From Salinibacter grassmerensis (lineage in GTDB: Bacteria; Bacteroidota; Rhodothermia; Rhodothermales; Salinibacteraceae), in the NCBI RefSeq assembly GCF_947077765.1, contig NZ_CAMTTF010000007.1, positions 1 to 64,000 on the forward strand: a stretch of DNA of 64,000 nt. The letters are read 5' to 3'. Every line of letters starts with the position of its first letter. The stretch's first letter is position 1. Made by a program: the position numbers and the translations under genes. This document shows positions 18,617 to 27,191 of this stretch, in pieces. The notes below the pieces were generated by a model, which did not search any database, was not told the origin of the DNA, and saw nothing but the letters and a program-made list of their open reading frames with translations.

Positions 18617-19468
18617 TCACATCCGGCAGGTGCGGATGTCGGTGACAATGATGCCCCGGGCGTCCAGTTCGGTGAGGTCGTCCATTACCTCATTCACCGC
18701 GTCGCGTGCGATCATCGCCTTCACGGCCACCCATCCGTCTTTGTTGAGGGGCGAGACGGTGGGGGACTCGATGCCCGGGGTGATCTCGCGGGCCTGGGGG
18801 AGATTTTCTTTCGGCAGGTCGTACTCCACGACCACGTACTCCCGGGCCACGATGATGCCCTTCACCCGCTCCGCGAAGTGCTGTGCGGCGTCCTTCTCCA
18901 TCGTGTGTCCATTCTGGGCGACCAGCACGGCCTCCGTGTCCAGGATGGAATCGCCGATCGTCATGAGCCCGGCCTCGTCAATGGTGCGGCCGGTCTGGAC
19001 CACGTCGGCGATCACGTCGGCGACCCCGAGTTGAATCGAAATCTCGACGGCCCCGTCCAGCGAGATCACGCGAGCGTCCACGCCCCGCTTCTCGAGGTCG
19101 CGGCGCACGAGGGTGTCGTAGGACGTGGCGATGCGCGTATCGGCGGTGAAGTCGTCGGGCGTCAGGGTACTGGACTTCGGCGCAGCGTAGCAGAATTGGG
19201 CCGCACCAAATCCGAGGTCCAGGACGCGGGTCACGTCGGCCCCGCTGTCGTAGGTGAGGTCAAGGCCTGTTACGCCCAGGTCGATGATGCCCCTGCTCAC
19301 GTACGTTGCGATGTCGCGGGGCCGCAGAAAGACGAACTCGACGCCGTAGTCGGGGTCGCGCACAGAGAGTTCGCGGCCGCGGCGGCGACAGTTGTAGCCG
19401 GCCTCGTCGGCCAGGGTCACGGCGCCGTCCGCGAGGGCGCCTTTGTTGGGGAGAGCGATTTGTAGCAT
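18617..19468 (-). CDS. hisG: ATP phosphoribosyltransferase, long form
   Basis: The 283-residue protein catalyses the first step of histidine synthesis, joining ATP and PRPP. It starts MLQIALPNKGALADGAVTLA and has the family signature in the YDSGADVTRVLDLGFG to FTADTRIATSYDTLVRR region. The PRPP-binding loop is near DGAVEISIQLGVADVIADVVQTGRT. A C-terminal ACT-like regulatory domain (about 205-283, ending DIRTCRM) marks the long form, which needs no HisZ and is feedback-inhibited by histidine. It sits 117 bases downstream of hisE on the same strand. Confidence 0.97.
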   Translation of the reverse strand: MLQIALPNKGALADGAVTLADEAGYNCRRRGRELSVRDPDYGVEFVFLRPRDIATYVSRGIIDLGVTGLDLTYDSGADVTRVLDLGFGAAQFCYAAPKSSTLTPDDFTADTRIATSYDTLVRRDLEKRGVDARVISLDGAVEISIQLGVADVIADVVQTGRTIDEAGLMTIGDSILDTEAVLVAQNGHTMEKDAAQHFAERVKGIIVAREYVVVEYDLPKENLPQAREITPGIESPTVSPLNKDGWVAVKAMIARDAVNEVMDDLTELDARGIIVTDIRTCRM

Positions 19469-19585
19469 TAGAAAAGTCGCTTAATGGATGAAAATGGCTT
19501 GTCGTCCGGGGCCTGCGCTACACAGGGGGTGCAGGGCAGCGCACCGAGGCGCCTGCGTACCCGATCGACACCGTGCGCTCCGGTG

Positions 19586-19849
19586 TCACAAGTGTTCGTA
19601 GACGTCTTCAAGGTCGAGGTCGCAGGCAATCATGAGAACCTGCAGGTGGTAAAGGAGCTGAGAAATCTCCTCGGCGGTGCGGTCGGGGCTTTCGTGTTCG
19701 GCGGCCATCCACACCTCTCCGGCCTCCTCGATCACCTTCTTGCCAATGGCGTGGCGTCCCTCCTGCACCGCCTGGACGGTCCCCGAGTCCGGGTCCTGTC
19801 GGTCGACCTTGTCGGCGAGTTCGGCAAACAGTTCCTCAAAGCGTTTCAT
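19586..19849 (-). CDS. hisE: Phosphoribosyl-ATP pyrophosphatase
   Basis: The 87-residue single-domain all-alpha MazG-like pyrophosphatase has the metal-binding [29 protein letters not shown] arrangement (Glu residues near 40-43 and the ExxD-type helix near 58). It performs the second step of histidine synthesis, converting PR-ATP to PR-AMP. It is a free-standing hisE rather than the usual hisIE fusion, and lies immediately upstream of hisG. The remaining his genes are not in the window, so the pathway is scattered. Confidence 0.95.
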   Translation of the reverse strand: MKRFEELFAELADKVDRQDPDSGTVQAVQEGRHAIGKKVIEEAGEVWMAAEHESPDRTAEEISQLLYHLQVLMIACDLDLEDVYEHL

Positions 19850-20051
19850 AGCGTGAGAGAGTCGGGAGAGGACATCAACGATAGAATATGGGACGGGCCT
19901 GCCCTCGGAAACGACGTGATGAGTGATTGGCGAAGAATTCAGGGCCGTCTGTGTCCTAAATCGCCGACGGAGGCCGTAACGCTGTGGTCGTGGGAAGGAC
20001 TGCCCGAAAGGTGCACGACCGTAAAAATTCGGGAAGGGGAATTCGGTGGAC

Positions 20052-20081
20052 TTGGGGGTTGTCGGCCTGATTTGGTATACT
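20052..20081 (+). promoter_or_regulatory. Possible bioY promoter
   Basis: A good -10 element TATACT (20076-20081) is preceded after 18 bases by a weak -35, TTGGGG (20052-20057), 50 bases upstream of the bioY start. The surrounding DNA is AT-richer than average. No biotin repressor operator was recognised. A 10-bp palindrome ATAAGCTTAT (20109-20118) lies just before the ATG. Confidence 0.3.
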
Positions 20082-20130
20082 TCTTGGCCATAGAACTTTT
20101 CTCAATTGATAAGCTTATTCCACCGCACCC

Positions 20131-20730
20131 ATGTCCAATCTGCTATCGCTCCGGTCCTCGTACACGGCCCTCGTCGATACGCTCCGTGAGGAGCGGGCGT
20201 CTGCGCTTCTTCAGGTGGCTGGGGTAGTTGGCTTTGCCCTGCTGACGGCTGCCGCGGCACAGGTGAATTTCCGGGTCTATCTCTGGGAGGTGCCCATTAC
20301 CCTGCAGACGGCGGCGGTCTACGCCAGTGGGCTGTACCTCGGGTGGCGCAATGGACTACTTGCGCAGGCACTGTACCTGGGACTGGGTCTCTTTCTGCCG
20401 GTGTTCGTCGGGGACGGACACGGCACTAGCTACCTCTTCGGGGTCGCCACGTCCGGATACCTGCTGTCCTATCCGTTCGCCGCGGCAGTGATTGGGGCCC
20501 TCTCGAAGCGGTGGAAGGCGTTTTCGGGGAGCACGCTTGCCTCGATGGTTGGGGCCGGGCTCGTCTTCGTGTGCGGCGTCGTGTGGCTGCACTACGCGGC
20601 GGGCCATGGCACCTGGATGGAGTCAATCGACAAGGGCTTCCTTCGCTTTGCGGTGATCGACTTGGTGAAGGTGATTGGCGTCGGCCTTCTTTACAACGGG
20701 ACGCGGTACCTGGCCCGTGACGAGGGGTGA
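20131..20730 (+). CDS. bioY: BioY biotin-transport S component
   Basis: The 199-residue protein has five to six membrane helices. It carries the BioY signatures VYLWEVPITLQTAAVYASGLYLG and QALYLGLGLFLPVF, then the substrate-binding loop GYLLSYPFAAAVIGALS and the C-terminal KVIGVGLLYN. It binds biotin as the membrane S subunit of an energy-coupling-factor transporter. No ECF ATPase or T subunit is nearby, so it either works alone or uses a shared module. bioB lies 24 kb away. Confidence 0.93.
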   Translation: MSNLLSLRSSYTALVDTLREERASALLQVAGVVGFALLTAAAAQVNFRVYLWEVPITLQTAAVYASGLYLGWRNGLLAQALYLGLGLFLPVFVGDGHGTSYLFGVATSGYLLSYPFAAAVIGALSKRWKAFSGSTLASMVGAGLVFVCGVVWLHYAAGHGTWMESIDKGFLRFAVIDLVKVIGVGLLYNGTRYLARDEG

Positions 20731-20756
20731 TGCCTGAGCCGGGGTGGGGGGAGACC

Positions 20757-20779
20757 GGCGCGGACAAGACCTCCGCGTC
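20757..20779. terminator. Hairpin between convergent bioY and antitoxin gene (weak terminator)
   Basis: An 8-bp stem (GGCGCGGA pairing with TCCGCGTC, one G-U) with a 7-base loop lies in the 50-base gap between convergent genes. It may end both transcripts, but no T-run follows on either strand. Confidence 0.3.
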
Positions 20780-20780
20780 C

Positions 20781-20975
20781 CTACAGGTCGCTGAGGTCAA
20801 CCTGCTCCTTGATGGCCTTGTAAACGTCCCATGAGATGAGCACGGCGTGTGGCTCGTTGTTTTTCTGAATAAGCACGCCGTTGTTCGTCGACTGGACCTG
20901 CTCAATGAGATCGGAGGTCTCCGACCGCAACTCGGTGATGGTCGCGACGGCGTCTACGCCTTCAGTATTGTACAT
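20781..20975 (-). CDS. Phd/YefM-family antitoxin, no toxin partner
   Basis: The 64-residue protein carries the Phd/YefM fold pattern. ATITELRSETSDLIEQVQ forms the DNA-binding helix pair, and GVLIQKNNEPHAVLISWDVYKAIK is the beta hairpin with helix. It ends at VDLSDL, so the C-terminal toxin-binding extension is short. Such proteins neutralise RelE, Doc or VapC-type toxins and repress their own operon. No toxin gene lies within 1 kb on either side. It may be a solitary regulator, a plasmid-addiction safeguard or a degenerated system. Confidence 0.82.
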   Translation of the reverse strand: MYNTEGVDAVATITELRSETSDLIEQVQSTNNGVLIQKNNEPHAVLISWDVYKAIKEQVDLSDL

Positions 20976-22016
20976 TGGTGGGAAGGAGTTTGTATGAGAG
21001 GTGGTGATACAGGAAAGCGGGAGCGCAAATACAGACCCACATGGATGTCTGTTGGTTGAAGATGCAAAGTCTATCCCGCTATTCTAGCAGAAACTACTTC
21101 ACTACTTTGCAAAAGATCCCCGACCAGAGAAGAAAAAAGATGGGTTGGAAAAAGAACGGAGAATGCGTCGGTCATCGTGGAAGTGCGAAGAGAGACTTTT
21201 GGGAATGTTATAATGTACGCATCCCCCACTCACGTCTAAGCCGTTGGTCACTCTTGTCACACACGCCACTTCCAGAGGATGGAGCCGGTAGGCGTGAGTC
21301 CTTCTCAACCGGCATGAAGGGGGCGAGTTAAGCAACGAGAGCTGCTTCTTCTTTCTGCGATGACGGGTCTCCCTTGTCAAACCCGCCGACCAAACGACAC
21401 GAGTGTATCTATTCAACGAACGCTCGGTGCCCGGTGACTGATTTGCCCACACCCAGGCCAGCACCGGAACGCGGGTACCCAGAATGGGCCTGGTGTTCGG
21501 GGTTCGACCACCGATGCGGGCCTCCAACCCTGATCTTATATGATCCCATATCTCCCGGTTGGAATCCCTTCGGACACGTCCTCACTACGATTGGGCGAGG
21601 CAATGGCACGACGGTCGCACTACCACTCATGAGAGTGGGCCCGCAGCCTTACGGACAGCGTGGCACCTATCTCGGTGCCTCTGACTACGTCGATCTCGTC
21701 AAGCTCGGGATGCCAGAACTGACGGCTGTGAACGCCGTCCCCGAAGAACCTCGTGCGAAGGATGCCCTCGATGGAGCTGTGATTTACAAGCCTTGTGTGA
21801 AGGCTGGAGGCATGTAGGCGTCGCGCCTCGCGCCGTGGCCCTGTTCGGTGAGGGCGACGACGAAGTGCGGCAGGCCGCCGAGTACCACACGACGATGACG
21901 CTCTAAGCGGCGCAGCCGACCGATTGGGCGTCTGAAAGATGCTCGGCCGTACCGAGACGGGCATAATATTTGTTCAGTGGTACTGGGTAGCTCTCCCCCG
22001 AAGAAACCGCCACCTC
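20976..22016. other. About 1 kb AT-richer region, no convincing gene
   Basis: The first 400 bases are clearly AT-richer than flanking genes. Short frames on both strands lack family-like sequence. Around 21834-21906 a plus-strand frame reads VALFGEGDDEVRQAAEYHTTMTL and stops, which looks like a genuine acidic C-terminus without a gene in front of it. A neighbouring frame (21665-21817) ends DGAVIYKPCVKAGGM. The two frames could be relics of a broken gene. No transposase motif or flanking repeat was recognised. Confidence 0.4.
21834..21906 (+). pseudogene. Possible C-terminal gene relic
   Basis: The frame translates to VALFGEGDDEVRQAAEYHTTMTL followed by a stop. It is acidic and amphipathic like the host proteome and unlike the arginine-rich shadow frames around it. 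No start or upstream conserved domain was found in frame. It may be the decayed end of a lost gene, or coincidence. Confidence 0.2.
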
Positions 22017-22463
22017 ATGCCCCCACCGACTTCGTTTGCTTCCGGCACCGTGCGGTGCCTTCTCGTCCTTGCATCCATGGGAATGGTAGGATGCGCCACT
22101 CTTATTCACGGCTCCTCGCAAGAGGTTGTGGTGGAGTCTACACCCTCCGAGGCGGAGGTCGAGGTGAACGGCCGCCCTGTGGGGGAGACGCCCACGACGA
22201 CGGTTCTGGAGCGGAACCGCGAGTACTCCATCAGCATCTACCAGGAAGGGTACGAGCCCCACCACACCACCCTCCGTCCGGGACGCAGCCTCTGGGCCAC
22301 GGTCAACCTGCTAAACTTTTTCGTTCCGGGCCTTCTCGTGGACGCCTCCACCGGGGCGCTCTACTCCCTTGACCCCGGCACTGTGGCGCCCGAGCTGCAG
22401 CCCGTAGACTCAAGCGCGGTTGACCCACCCATGCCCGACGAGGAGGGAGGAGGAGCCCTGTAG
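22017..22463 (+). CDS. PEGA-domain lipoprotein
   Basis: The 148-residue protein is read from MPPPTSFASGTVRC. The signal peptide runs up to the lipobox GMVGC, so the mature protein is lipid-anchored on Cys. A PEGA domain follows (SSQEVVVESTPSEAEVEVNG, then GRPVGETPTTTVLERNREYSISIYQEGYEPH), which forms a small beta fold common in envelope proteins. A hydrophobic turn (LNLFFVPGLLVDASTGALY-like) near residue 105 may contact the membrane, and an acidic tail follows. A structural or binding role in the cell envelope is likely. Confidence 0.82.
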   Translation: MPPPTSFASGTVRCLLVLASMGMVGCATLIHGSSQEVVVESTPSEAEVEVNGRPVGETPTTTVLERNREYSISIYQEGYEPHHTTLRPGRSLWATVNLLNFFVPGLLVDASTGALYSLDPGTVAPELQPVDSSAVDPPMPDEEGGGAL

Positions 22464-22573
22464 CGCGTGCGCTGGACAGCCTCGCCCTCATGCGGAGAAC
22501 AAGGGCGTCGGGGGGCGCTTCGGGCCTGACGCTCGTGCCCGGGCGTCCTCAGAACGGAAACGCATCGGCAGGG

Positions 22574-22777
22574 CTAGTCAATCGACAGTTCGCTCACGCG
22601 CTGCTCGGCCTCGTCGAGTCGGTCCAGGCATTCGTTGGCCAGGGCCACCCCCTCTTCATAGGCGTCGAGGGCCTCGTCTAGCGAGGGGGCGTCGTCTTCG
22701 AGAGTGTCAACAATGTCTTCGAGGCGGTCCAGGGTGTCTTCGAACGTGCGCTCGGTGGGATCGGACGCGTCGGGCAT
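22574..22777 (-). CDS. xseB: Exodeoxyribonuclease VII small subunit
   Basis: The 67-residue helical protein has FEDTLDRLEDIVDTLEDDAPSLDEAL and the AYEEGVALANECLDRLDEAEQRV segment, the standard two-helix XseB signature. It binds the coiled-coil of XseA to make the active single-strand-specific nuclease. Unlike most genomes, xseA is not directly upstream. The two are on the same strand but 2.3 kb apart, separated by a YjbQ-like gene and an opposite-strand SDR. Confidence 0.93.
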   Translation of the reverse strand: MPDASDPTERTFEDTLDRLEDIVDTLEDDAPSLDEALDAYEEGVALANECLDRLDEAEQRVSELSID

Positions 22778-22954
22778 AGGGCGCTGGAATGGTACGGTGG
22801 TGCGAGCGGGAAGACGAAAGAATCAAGAAAGGATCCCTGTCCAAATGTATTGAAAGCCTGGTCGGTTCGGGAGAAAGAGATGGACGGGGACCGTGGCGGT
22901 GTCTATCCTATCCGGTGGGCATAGCTCTTTTCCCGCACAATTTCCTTTTCCGTC

Positions 22955-23728
22955 ATGGACCTCGGACTTCAGGATCGAACCGCCATCGTCACCGGCGCGA
23001 GCCGCGGCATCGGCAAATACATTGCGCAGGCCCTCGCCCGCGAGGGATGCGACGTGGCCATCTGTGCACGCACCGCCTCGGACCTTGAAGGGGCCGCAGA
23101 AGAGGTTCGGGACGAGGGGGCGGAGGTACTTGCTCTGCCCATGGACGTGACGGAGGCAGGGGAGCCGGAGCGCCTCGTTGAGGAGACCTACGACCGATTT
23201 GGACGCATCGATACGTACGTGGGCAACGTGGGCGGCAACCGACGGGGGAGCTTCGAGGAGCTGTCCGACGACGACTGGGAGGACCTGATGAACCTGAACT
23301 TCATGTCACACGTCCGCGTGAGCCGGGCAGCCGTCCCGCACATGCGGGAGGTAGAGGGCGCTTCGATCTGCTACATCTCATCCATCTTCGGGCGGGAGTT
23401 GGGCGGCGCAGGATTGTCCCTCTACAACACCACCAAGTCGGCCCTCATCAGTGTAAGCAAGGTGATGGCACAAGACCTTGCCCCCGAGATCCGCGTCAAC
23501 AGCGTGGCACCGGGGTCCATCCGCTTCCCGGGCGGCAGCTGGGACCGGCGTGTGAAGGAGAACCCGGAGGAGATGGAGCAGTTCGTCGAGGAGAACATCG
23601 CGATCGAGCGGTTTGGGCGCGCCACGGAGGTGGCCGACGCCGTCACGTTCCTCTGCTCCGAGCGAGCCAGCCTCATCACCGGCGCCTGTATCAACGTAGA
23701 TGGCGGCCAGAGCCAGTCGCTGATCTAG
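22955..23728 (+). CDS. Short-chain dehydrogenase/reductase (FabG-like)
   Basis: The 257-residue protein is a classical SDR. TGASRGIG at about 14-21 is the NAD(P)-binding loop. NVGGN replaces the more usual NNAG at about 90. The catalytic Ser is in YISSIFGRELGG, with the Tyr and Lys in YNTTK, and the C-terminal GACINVDGGQSQSLI follows. Many such enzymes are 3-oxoacyl reductases or glucose/sugar dehydrogenases, and the substrate is not determined. It is transcribed opposite to xseB and converges with the next gene with a 9-base gap. Confidence 0.9.
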   Translation: MDLGLQDRTAIVTGASRGIGKYIAQALAREGCDVAICARTASDLEGAAEEVRDEGAEVLALPMDVTEAGEPERLVEETYDRFGRIDTYVGNVGGNRRGSFEELSDDDWEDLMNLNFMSHVRVSRAAVPHMREVEGASICYISSIFGRELGGAGLSLYNTTKSALISVSKVMAQDLAPEIRVNSVAPGSIRFPGGSWDRRVKENPEEMEQFVEENIAIERFGRATEVADAVTFLCSERASLITGACINVDGGQSQSLI

Positions 23729-23737
23729 GATCGGCAG

Positions 23738-24814
23738 CTACTCGAAGCGGGTGAGGGTGGCCCGGACGCGACGGGTCTGCGGCTCGGAGGTGCGCCACTG
23801 CACGAGGATGGGACTTTGGTAGCGGCCCTGCTCAATCGTCCCTTCGCCGTTGGCCTCGTCCTCGGTCACGAGCAGGCTGACCGACCGCTTCATTCGTAGG
23901 AACCGCTCGGCCGGCACCGCGAGACACTTATCGATGATGCGCTCGATTAGAGACTCGCTCAGGCCCAGCGTGTCCACCACCTTGTTGACGAGCCGGACGA
24001 GGTCGTACTTCGCATAGTTTTTGGCCTTATTGGGGATGGCGCCGGGGTCGCGGAGCATGTTGCGGCCCTTCCGCGCCATGAACTGAAGTGGGTCCTGGAG
24101 CACCTCCACCAGGTCGTGCTTCATGAGGAGGGTTTCGTACTCGTTGACCGTGAGCCCCACATGCTTCTCCTCGGGAATCAACTCGAGATGGACGCGGCCT
24201 GTGCTGACCCCGTGTGCGGCCAATCGCTCGTGGAGCTTCTTGAAGACGCCGAGCCGAGGGTCGCGCAGGCTCACCGAATCGATGGAGTGGTCGGAGACCG
24301 GGACCTCGAGCTCCGTCTGGTCGACGATCCGTTCGTTGTCGTACCCAATGACCGTCGTGCGGCGCTCGCGGCGGTCCTGGTTGTCTTTGTTCACCCCGTC
24401 GAGGTCAATGAAGAAGACCGGTCGGGCGGGCGTGCTGGGGTACGTGACACAGTTTTCGAGCCCCGAGCCGATGAATGTGAGATGGGAGTCGGCGTTGCGG
24501 GGCTCCGTGCGGCGCTGTTTGGGGCTCAGCTCCTTCCGAAGGTGGAGTTGGTCATGCTGGTAGTCGGCTCCGTACGGAAAGAGCTCCTGGAATGGATCTA
24601 AGAACTCGTGTACCTGGTCCTGACACTGGTCAAGCCGGTTGCAAATGGTTTCCTCCAGGTAGCCGGCCGTCGTGTGGTACGAGCAGTAGAGGGCCTGTTC
24701 GTGGTCGCGCAAGAACCCTTCAGCCTCCTCCTCCACGTGCTGATTTACGTCAATGACGTCCACGCGCTGCTCCGGCTGGAACTGAATCGTAAGTTGGGTC
24801 GGATCCGAGGCCAT
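23738..24814 (-). CDS. YjbQ (UPF0047)-like protein with extra C-terminal domain
   Basis: The 358-residue protein starts at MASDPTQLTIQFQPEQ; an upstream in-frame ATG at 24964 adds a non-homologous leader. Residues 15-190 show the YjbQ pattern CSYHTTAGYLEE, then a YQHD element, NADSHLTFIGSG and FFIDLDGVN...RRERRTTVIGY. The conserved His, Asp and Glu positions of the YjbQ active site or metal site are present, but with insertions. The last 170 residues (from about RDPRLGVFKKL) are an unrecognised alpha/beta region. YjbQ is about 140 residues, so this is a large variant. The function is unknown. Confidence 0.7.
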   Translation of the reverse strand: MASDPTQLTIQFQPEQRVDVIDVNQHVEEEAEGFLRDHEQALYCSYHTTAGYLEETICNRLDQCQDQVHEFLDPFQELFPYGADYQHDQLHLRKELSPKQRRTEPRNADSHLTFIGSGLENCVTYPSTPARPVFFIDLDGVNKDNQDRRERRTTVIGYDNERIVDQTELEVPVSDHSIDSVSLRDPRLGVFKKLHERLAAHGVSTGRVHLELIPEEKHVGLTVNEYETLLMKHDLVEVLQDPLQFMARKGRNMLRDPGAIPNKAKNYAKYDLVRLVNKVVDTLGLSESLIERIIDKCLAVPAERFLRMKRSVSLLVTEDEANGEGTIEQGRYQSPILVQWRTSEPQTRRVRATLTRFE

Positions 24815-25102
24815 AGATCGCAGGACGTTGACAGTCGGGCCGGCCGTGGAGCAGAGAGGCGAGAAGGCGGTGGGCGTGCCGGGCCGTCGTCGGAGGAGAG
24901 AATAACGGTCCCCAGCGTAGAGCGGTCGGATGTACAGCCTACAAACAGGGCGGTTCCTGGTCAAGGCCTCGTGCTGTCTGCCCGCAATCGTCTCGTGCAG
25001 GCGGGACCTGGGACCTCGACTTTACGATGCCGTGACATCTTGGGTGGGGCAGTCGGACGTGTTGCCGACGGTCCGGGCACGTGCAGAGACGGACCGCCAC
25101 GG

Positions 25103-26332
25103 CTACTCGTCGTGCGGAAGCACCTCGGCGTCGCGGTGCCCGTCTTGGAAGTGCAGGCGCACGCGGTCGCCGTCCTGGAGCGACTCGGCCGATTGGACGG
25201 ACGTGCCGTCCTGGGTGAGGTGCACGTAGCCTCGGCGCAGGGGCTGCTCGGGGTCGAGGGCCTGCAGGCGGTCGCGGAGACGAGTGACACGACGACGAGC
25301 CTGATCGACGGCTCGGACGCCGCCGCGCTCCAGGCGGTCCACGAGGGTGTCGAGGCGTTGTCGGTGTTGCTCCAGGTGGCGGGTTGGGGTGTGGAAGGCC
25401 CGCGACGACACGAGCGCGTCGACGTGCTGACGGGCGGTTTGGAGGCGGCCCGTGACCCGAGAGTGGAGACGGTCGTGGAGGGCATGGACGCGCTCGGCCA
25501 CGTCTCGTCGGTCCGGCACCACGAGCTCGGCCGCCGTGGACGGCGTGGCGGCCCGTTCGTCGGCCACGAGGTCGGCGATGGTCACGTCCGACTCGTGCCC
25601 CACGGCGCTCACGACCGGCAGGCCGGACGCGTCGAGCGCCCGTGCCACCACTTCCTCGTTGAACGCCCACAGGTCTTCGGTGGAGCCACCGCCCCGTCCC
25701 ACAATTAGCAGGTCGGGCCGCTGAGCATCGCCGGCGGGCAGGTCGTTGAAGGCCGCCACCGCGTCGGCGATGGCTTGGGGGGCATCGAGGCCCTGCACCT
25801 TTACCGGGCACAGCACCACCTCGGCCGGTGGAAACCGGCGTGCCAGCCCCGACTGGATGTCGTGGACCGCCGCCCCCTGGCCCGACGTGACGACGCCGAT
25901 GGTATCGGGAAAAGCGGGCAGCGCCTGCTTGCGCTCGGGGGCGAAGAGCCCTTCCGCCTGCAGCTTCTGCTTAAGCTCCTCGAACGCCTTCTGCCGCGCT
26001 CCCTTGCCCGCCTCCCGCATCGCCTGCGCCTGAATCTGCAGGTCGCCCCGCCGCTCGTAGACGGAGGCGTGGCCGTTTACGCGAACCTGCATGCCCTCCT
26101 CGGGCTCGAAGTAGACGTACTGCGTGAGGTGCTTCCACATCACGCAGCGGATCTGCGCGTCCTCCCCCTTCAGGCTAAAATAGCAGTGGCCGGATGCGGC
26201 CCGCGTGAAATCGGACAGCTCCCCCTCCACCCATACGTCGTCATAATGATCTTCGACCAGGTCGCTGAGTCCCCGTGTCAGTTCGGCGACGCTGAGCACG
26301 GAGTCGTCGGCAGTGTTGTTCGTGGGGGACAT
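25103..26332 (-). CDS. xseA: Exodeoxyribonuclease VII large subunit
   Basis: The 409-residue protein has an N-terminal OB fold (residues 10-110, with VWVEGELSDFTRAASGHCYFSLKGEDAQIRCVMW) and the catalytic region GVVTSGQGAAVHDIQ. GGGSTEDLWAFNEE and SAVGHESDVTIADLVADERAATPSTAAE follow, then the coiled-coil arm (about 270-350) and a C-terminal RGYVHL. It forms exonuclease VII with XseB and degrades single-stranded DNA from both ends. Length and motifs are normal. Confidence 0.96.
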   Translation of the reverse strand: MSPTNNTADDSVLSVAELTRGLSDLVEDHYDDVWVEGELSDFTRAASGHCYFSLKGEDAQIRCVMWKHLTQYVYFEPEEGMQVRVNGHASVYERRGDLQIQAQAMREAGKGARQKAFEELKQKLQAEGLFAPERKQALPAFPDTIGVVTSGQGAAVHDIQSGLARRFPPAEVVLCPVKVQGLDAPQAIADAVAAFNDLPAGDAQRPDLLIVGRGGGSTEDLWAFNEEVVARALDASGLPVVSAVGHESDVTIADLVADERAATPSTAAELVVPDRRDVAERVHALHDRLHSRVTGRLQTARQHVDALVSSRAFHTPTRHLEQHRQRLDTLVDRLERGGVRAVDQARRRVTRLRDRLQALDPEQPLRRGYVHLTQDGTSVQSAESLQDGDRVRLHFQDGHRDAEVLPHDE

Positions 26333-26576
26333 CGGTTACGAGAACGGCTGCGGGAAAACAAAGTAGATCGTGGAAGCCGGAGCGTAGCGGCTCATGGAGG
26401 AATGTGGGGACGGGGCGGAGAGATTCAGTCCGATCGCCCCGATGAGGGAAATGTTACGTGAGAGGTTTTTGAACGCAGGGGCTTCCGGGGCCGCGCCGCC
26501 GGCACACCGTGTGTGCCGCCCCGTACAGCACACTGATTCCGTCCGTACGCTCCTCTCGACACATTGTGCAGGCTTC

Positions 26577-27101
26577 ATGTCCGACCCCATCCACATCCAG
26601 TTCGTGTGTCTCGGCAACATCTGCCGGAGTCCCCTTGCGAAAGCCGTCTTCCGCGACAAGGCACAGCAGGCCGGTCTGGAGGAGCACTTCGAGATCTCGT
26701 CCTCGGGCACCGGCAGTTGGCATGTCGGCGACAAGGCGGACGACCGGATGCGCAGGACCGCTCAGCGCAATGACCTGTCGCTGGAAGACCACCGCGCGTC
26801 GCAGTTTGAGGCCGAAGACCTGGCGCGGTTCGACCACATTTTTGTGATGGACAAGAGCAACCTGAACGACGTCCTTCACCTCGACGAGGACGACCAGCAC
26901 GGGGGTAAGGTGCGGCTCTTCCGCGAGTTCGATCCGAAACCGGACGACTACCAGGTCCCGGATCCCTATCAGGGGGGGCGCGAAGGCTTTGAGCGGGTCT
27001 ACGAGATCGTTGAGCGGACCGCGGACATGCTCCTCCACCGCCTCGCCGACGAGTACGATCTGGTGGACGTCGGGGACGAGCAGGAGGAGGCGAAAGAATA
27101 A
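26577..27101 (+). CDS. Low-molecular-weight protein-tyrosine phosphatase family
   Basis: The 174-residue protein is read from MSDPIHIQFVCLGNICRSP. The P-loop VCLGNICRSP (Cys11, Arg17) is intact and the general acid Asp lies in VPDPYQGG near residue 130. The C-terminus carries an acidic tail. The gene is followed after 90 bases by a fructosamine-kinase homologue. In bacteria such phosphatases next to ribulosamine kinases have been shown to act on ribulosamine-5-phosphate. A small-metabolite phosphatase role is therefore as likely as protein phosphotyrosine. Confidence 0.93.
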   Translation: MSDPIHIQFVCLGNICRSPLAKAVFRDKAQQAGLEEHFEISSSGTGSWHVGDKADDRMRRTAQRNDLSLEDHRASQFEAEDLARFDHIFVMDKSNLNDVLHLDEDDQHGGKVRLFREFDPKPDDYQVPDPYQGGREGFERVYEIVERTADMLLHRLADEYDLVDVGDEQEEAKE

Positions 27102-27191
27102 AGTGCGGACGCGGACCCGACCCCAGCTCGACTCGACGGTGCCATCCGTCGCGCTCTTTTCGTTCACGCCTCCAATCCTACACTCAGTAGT

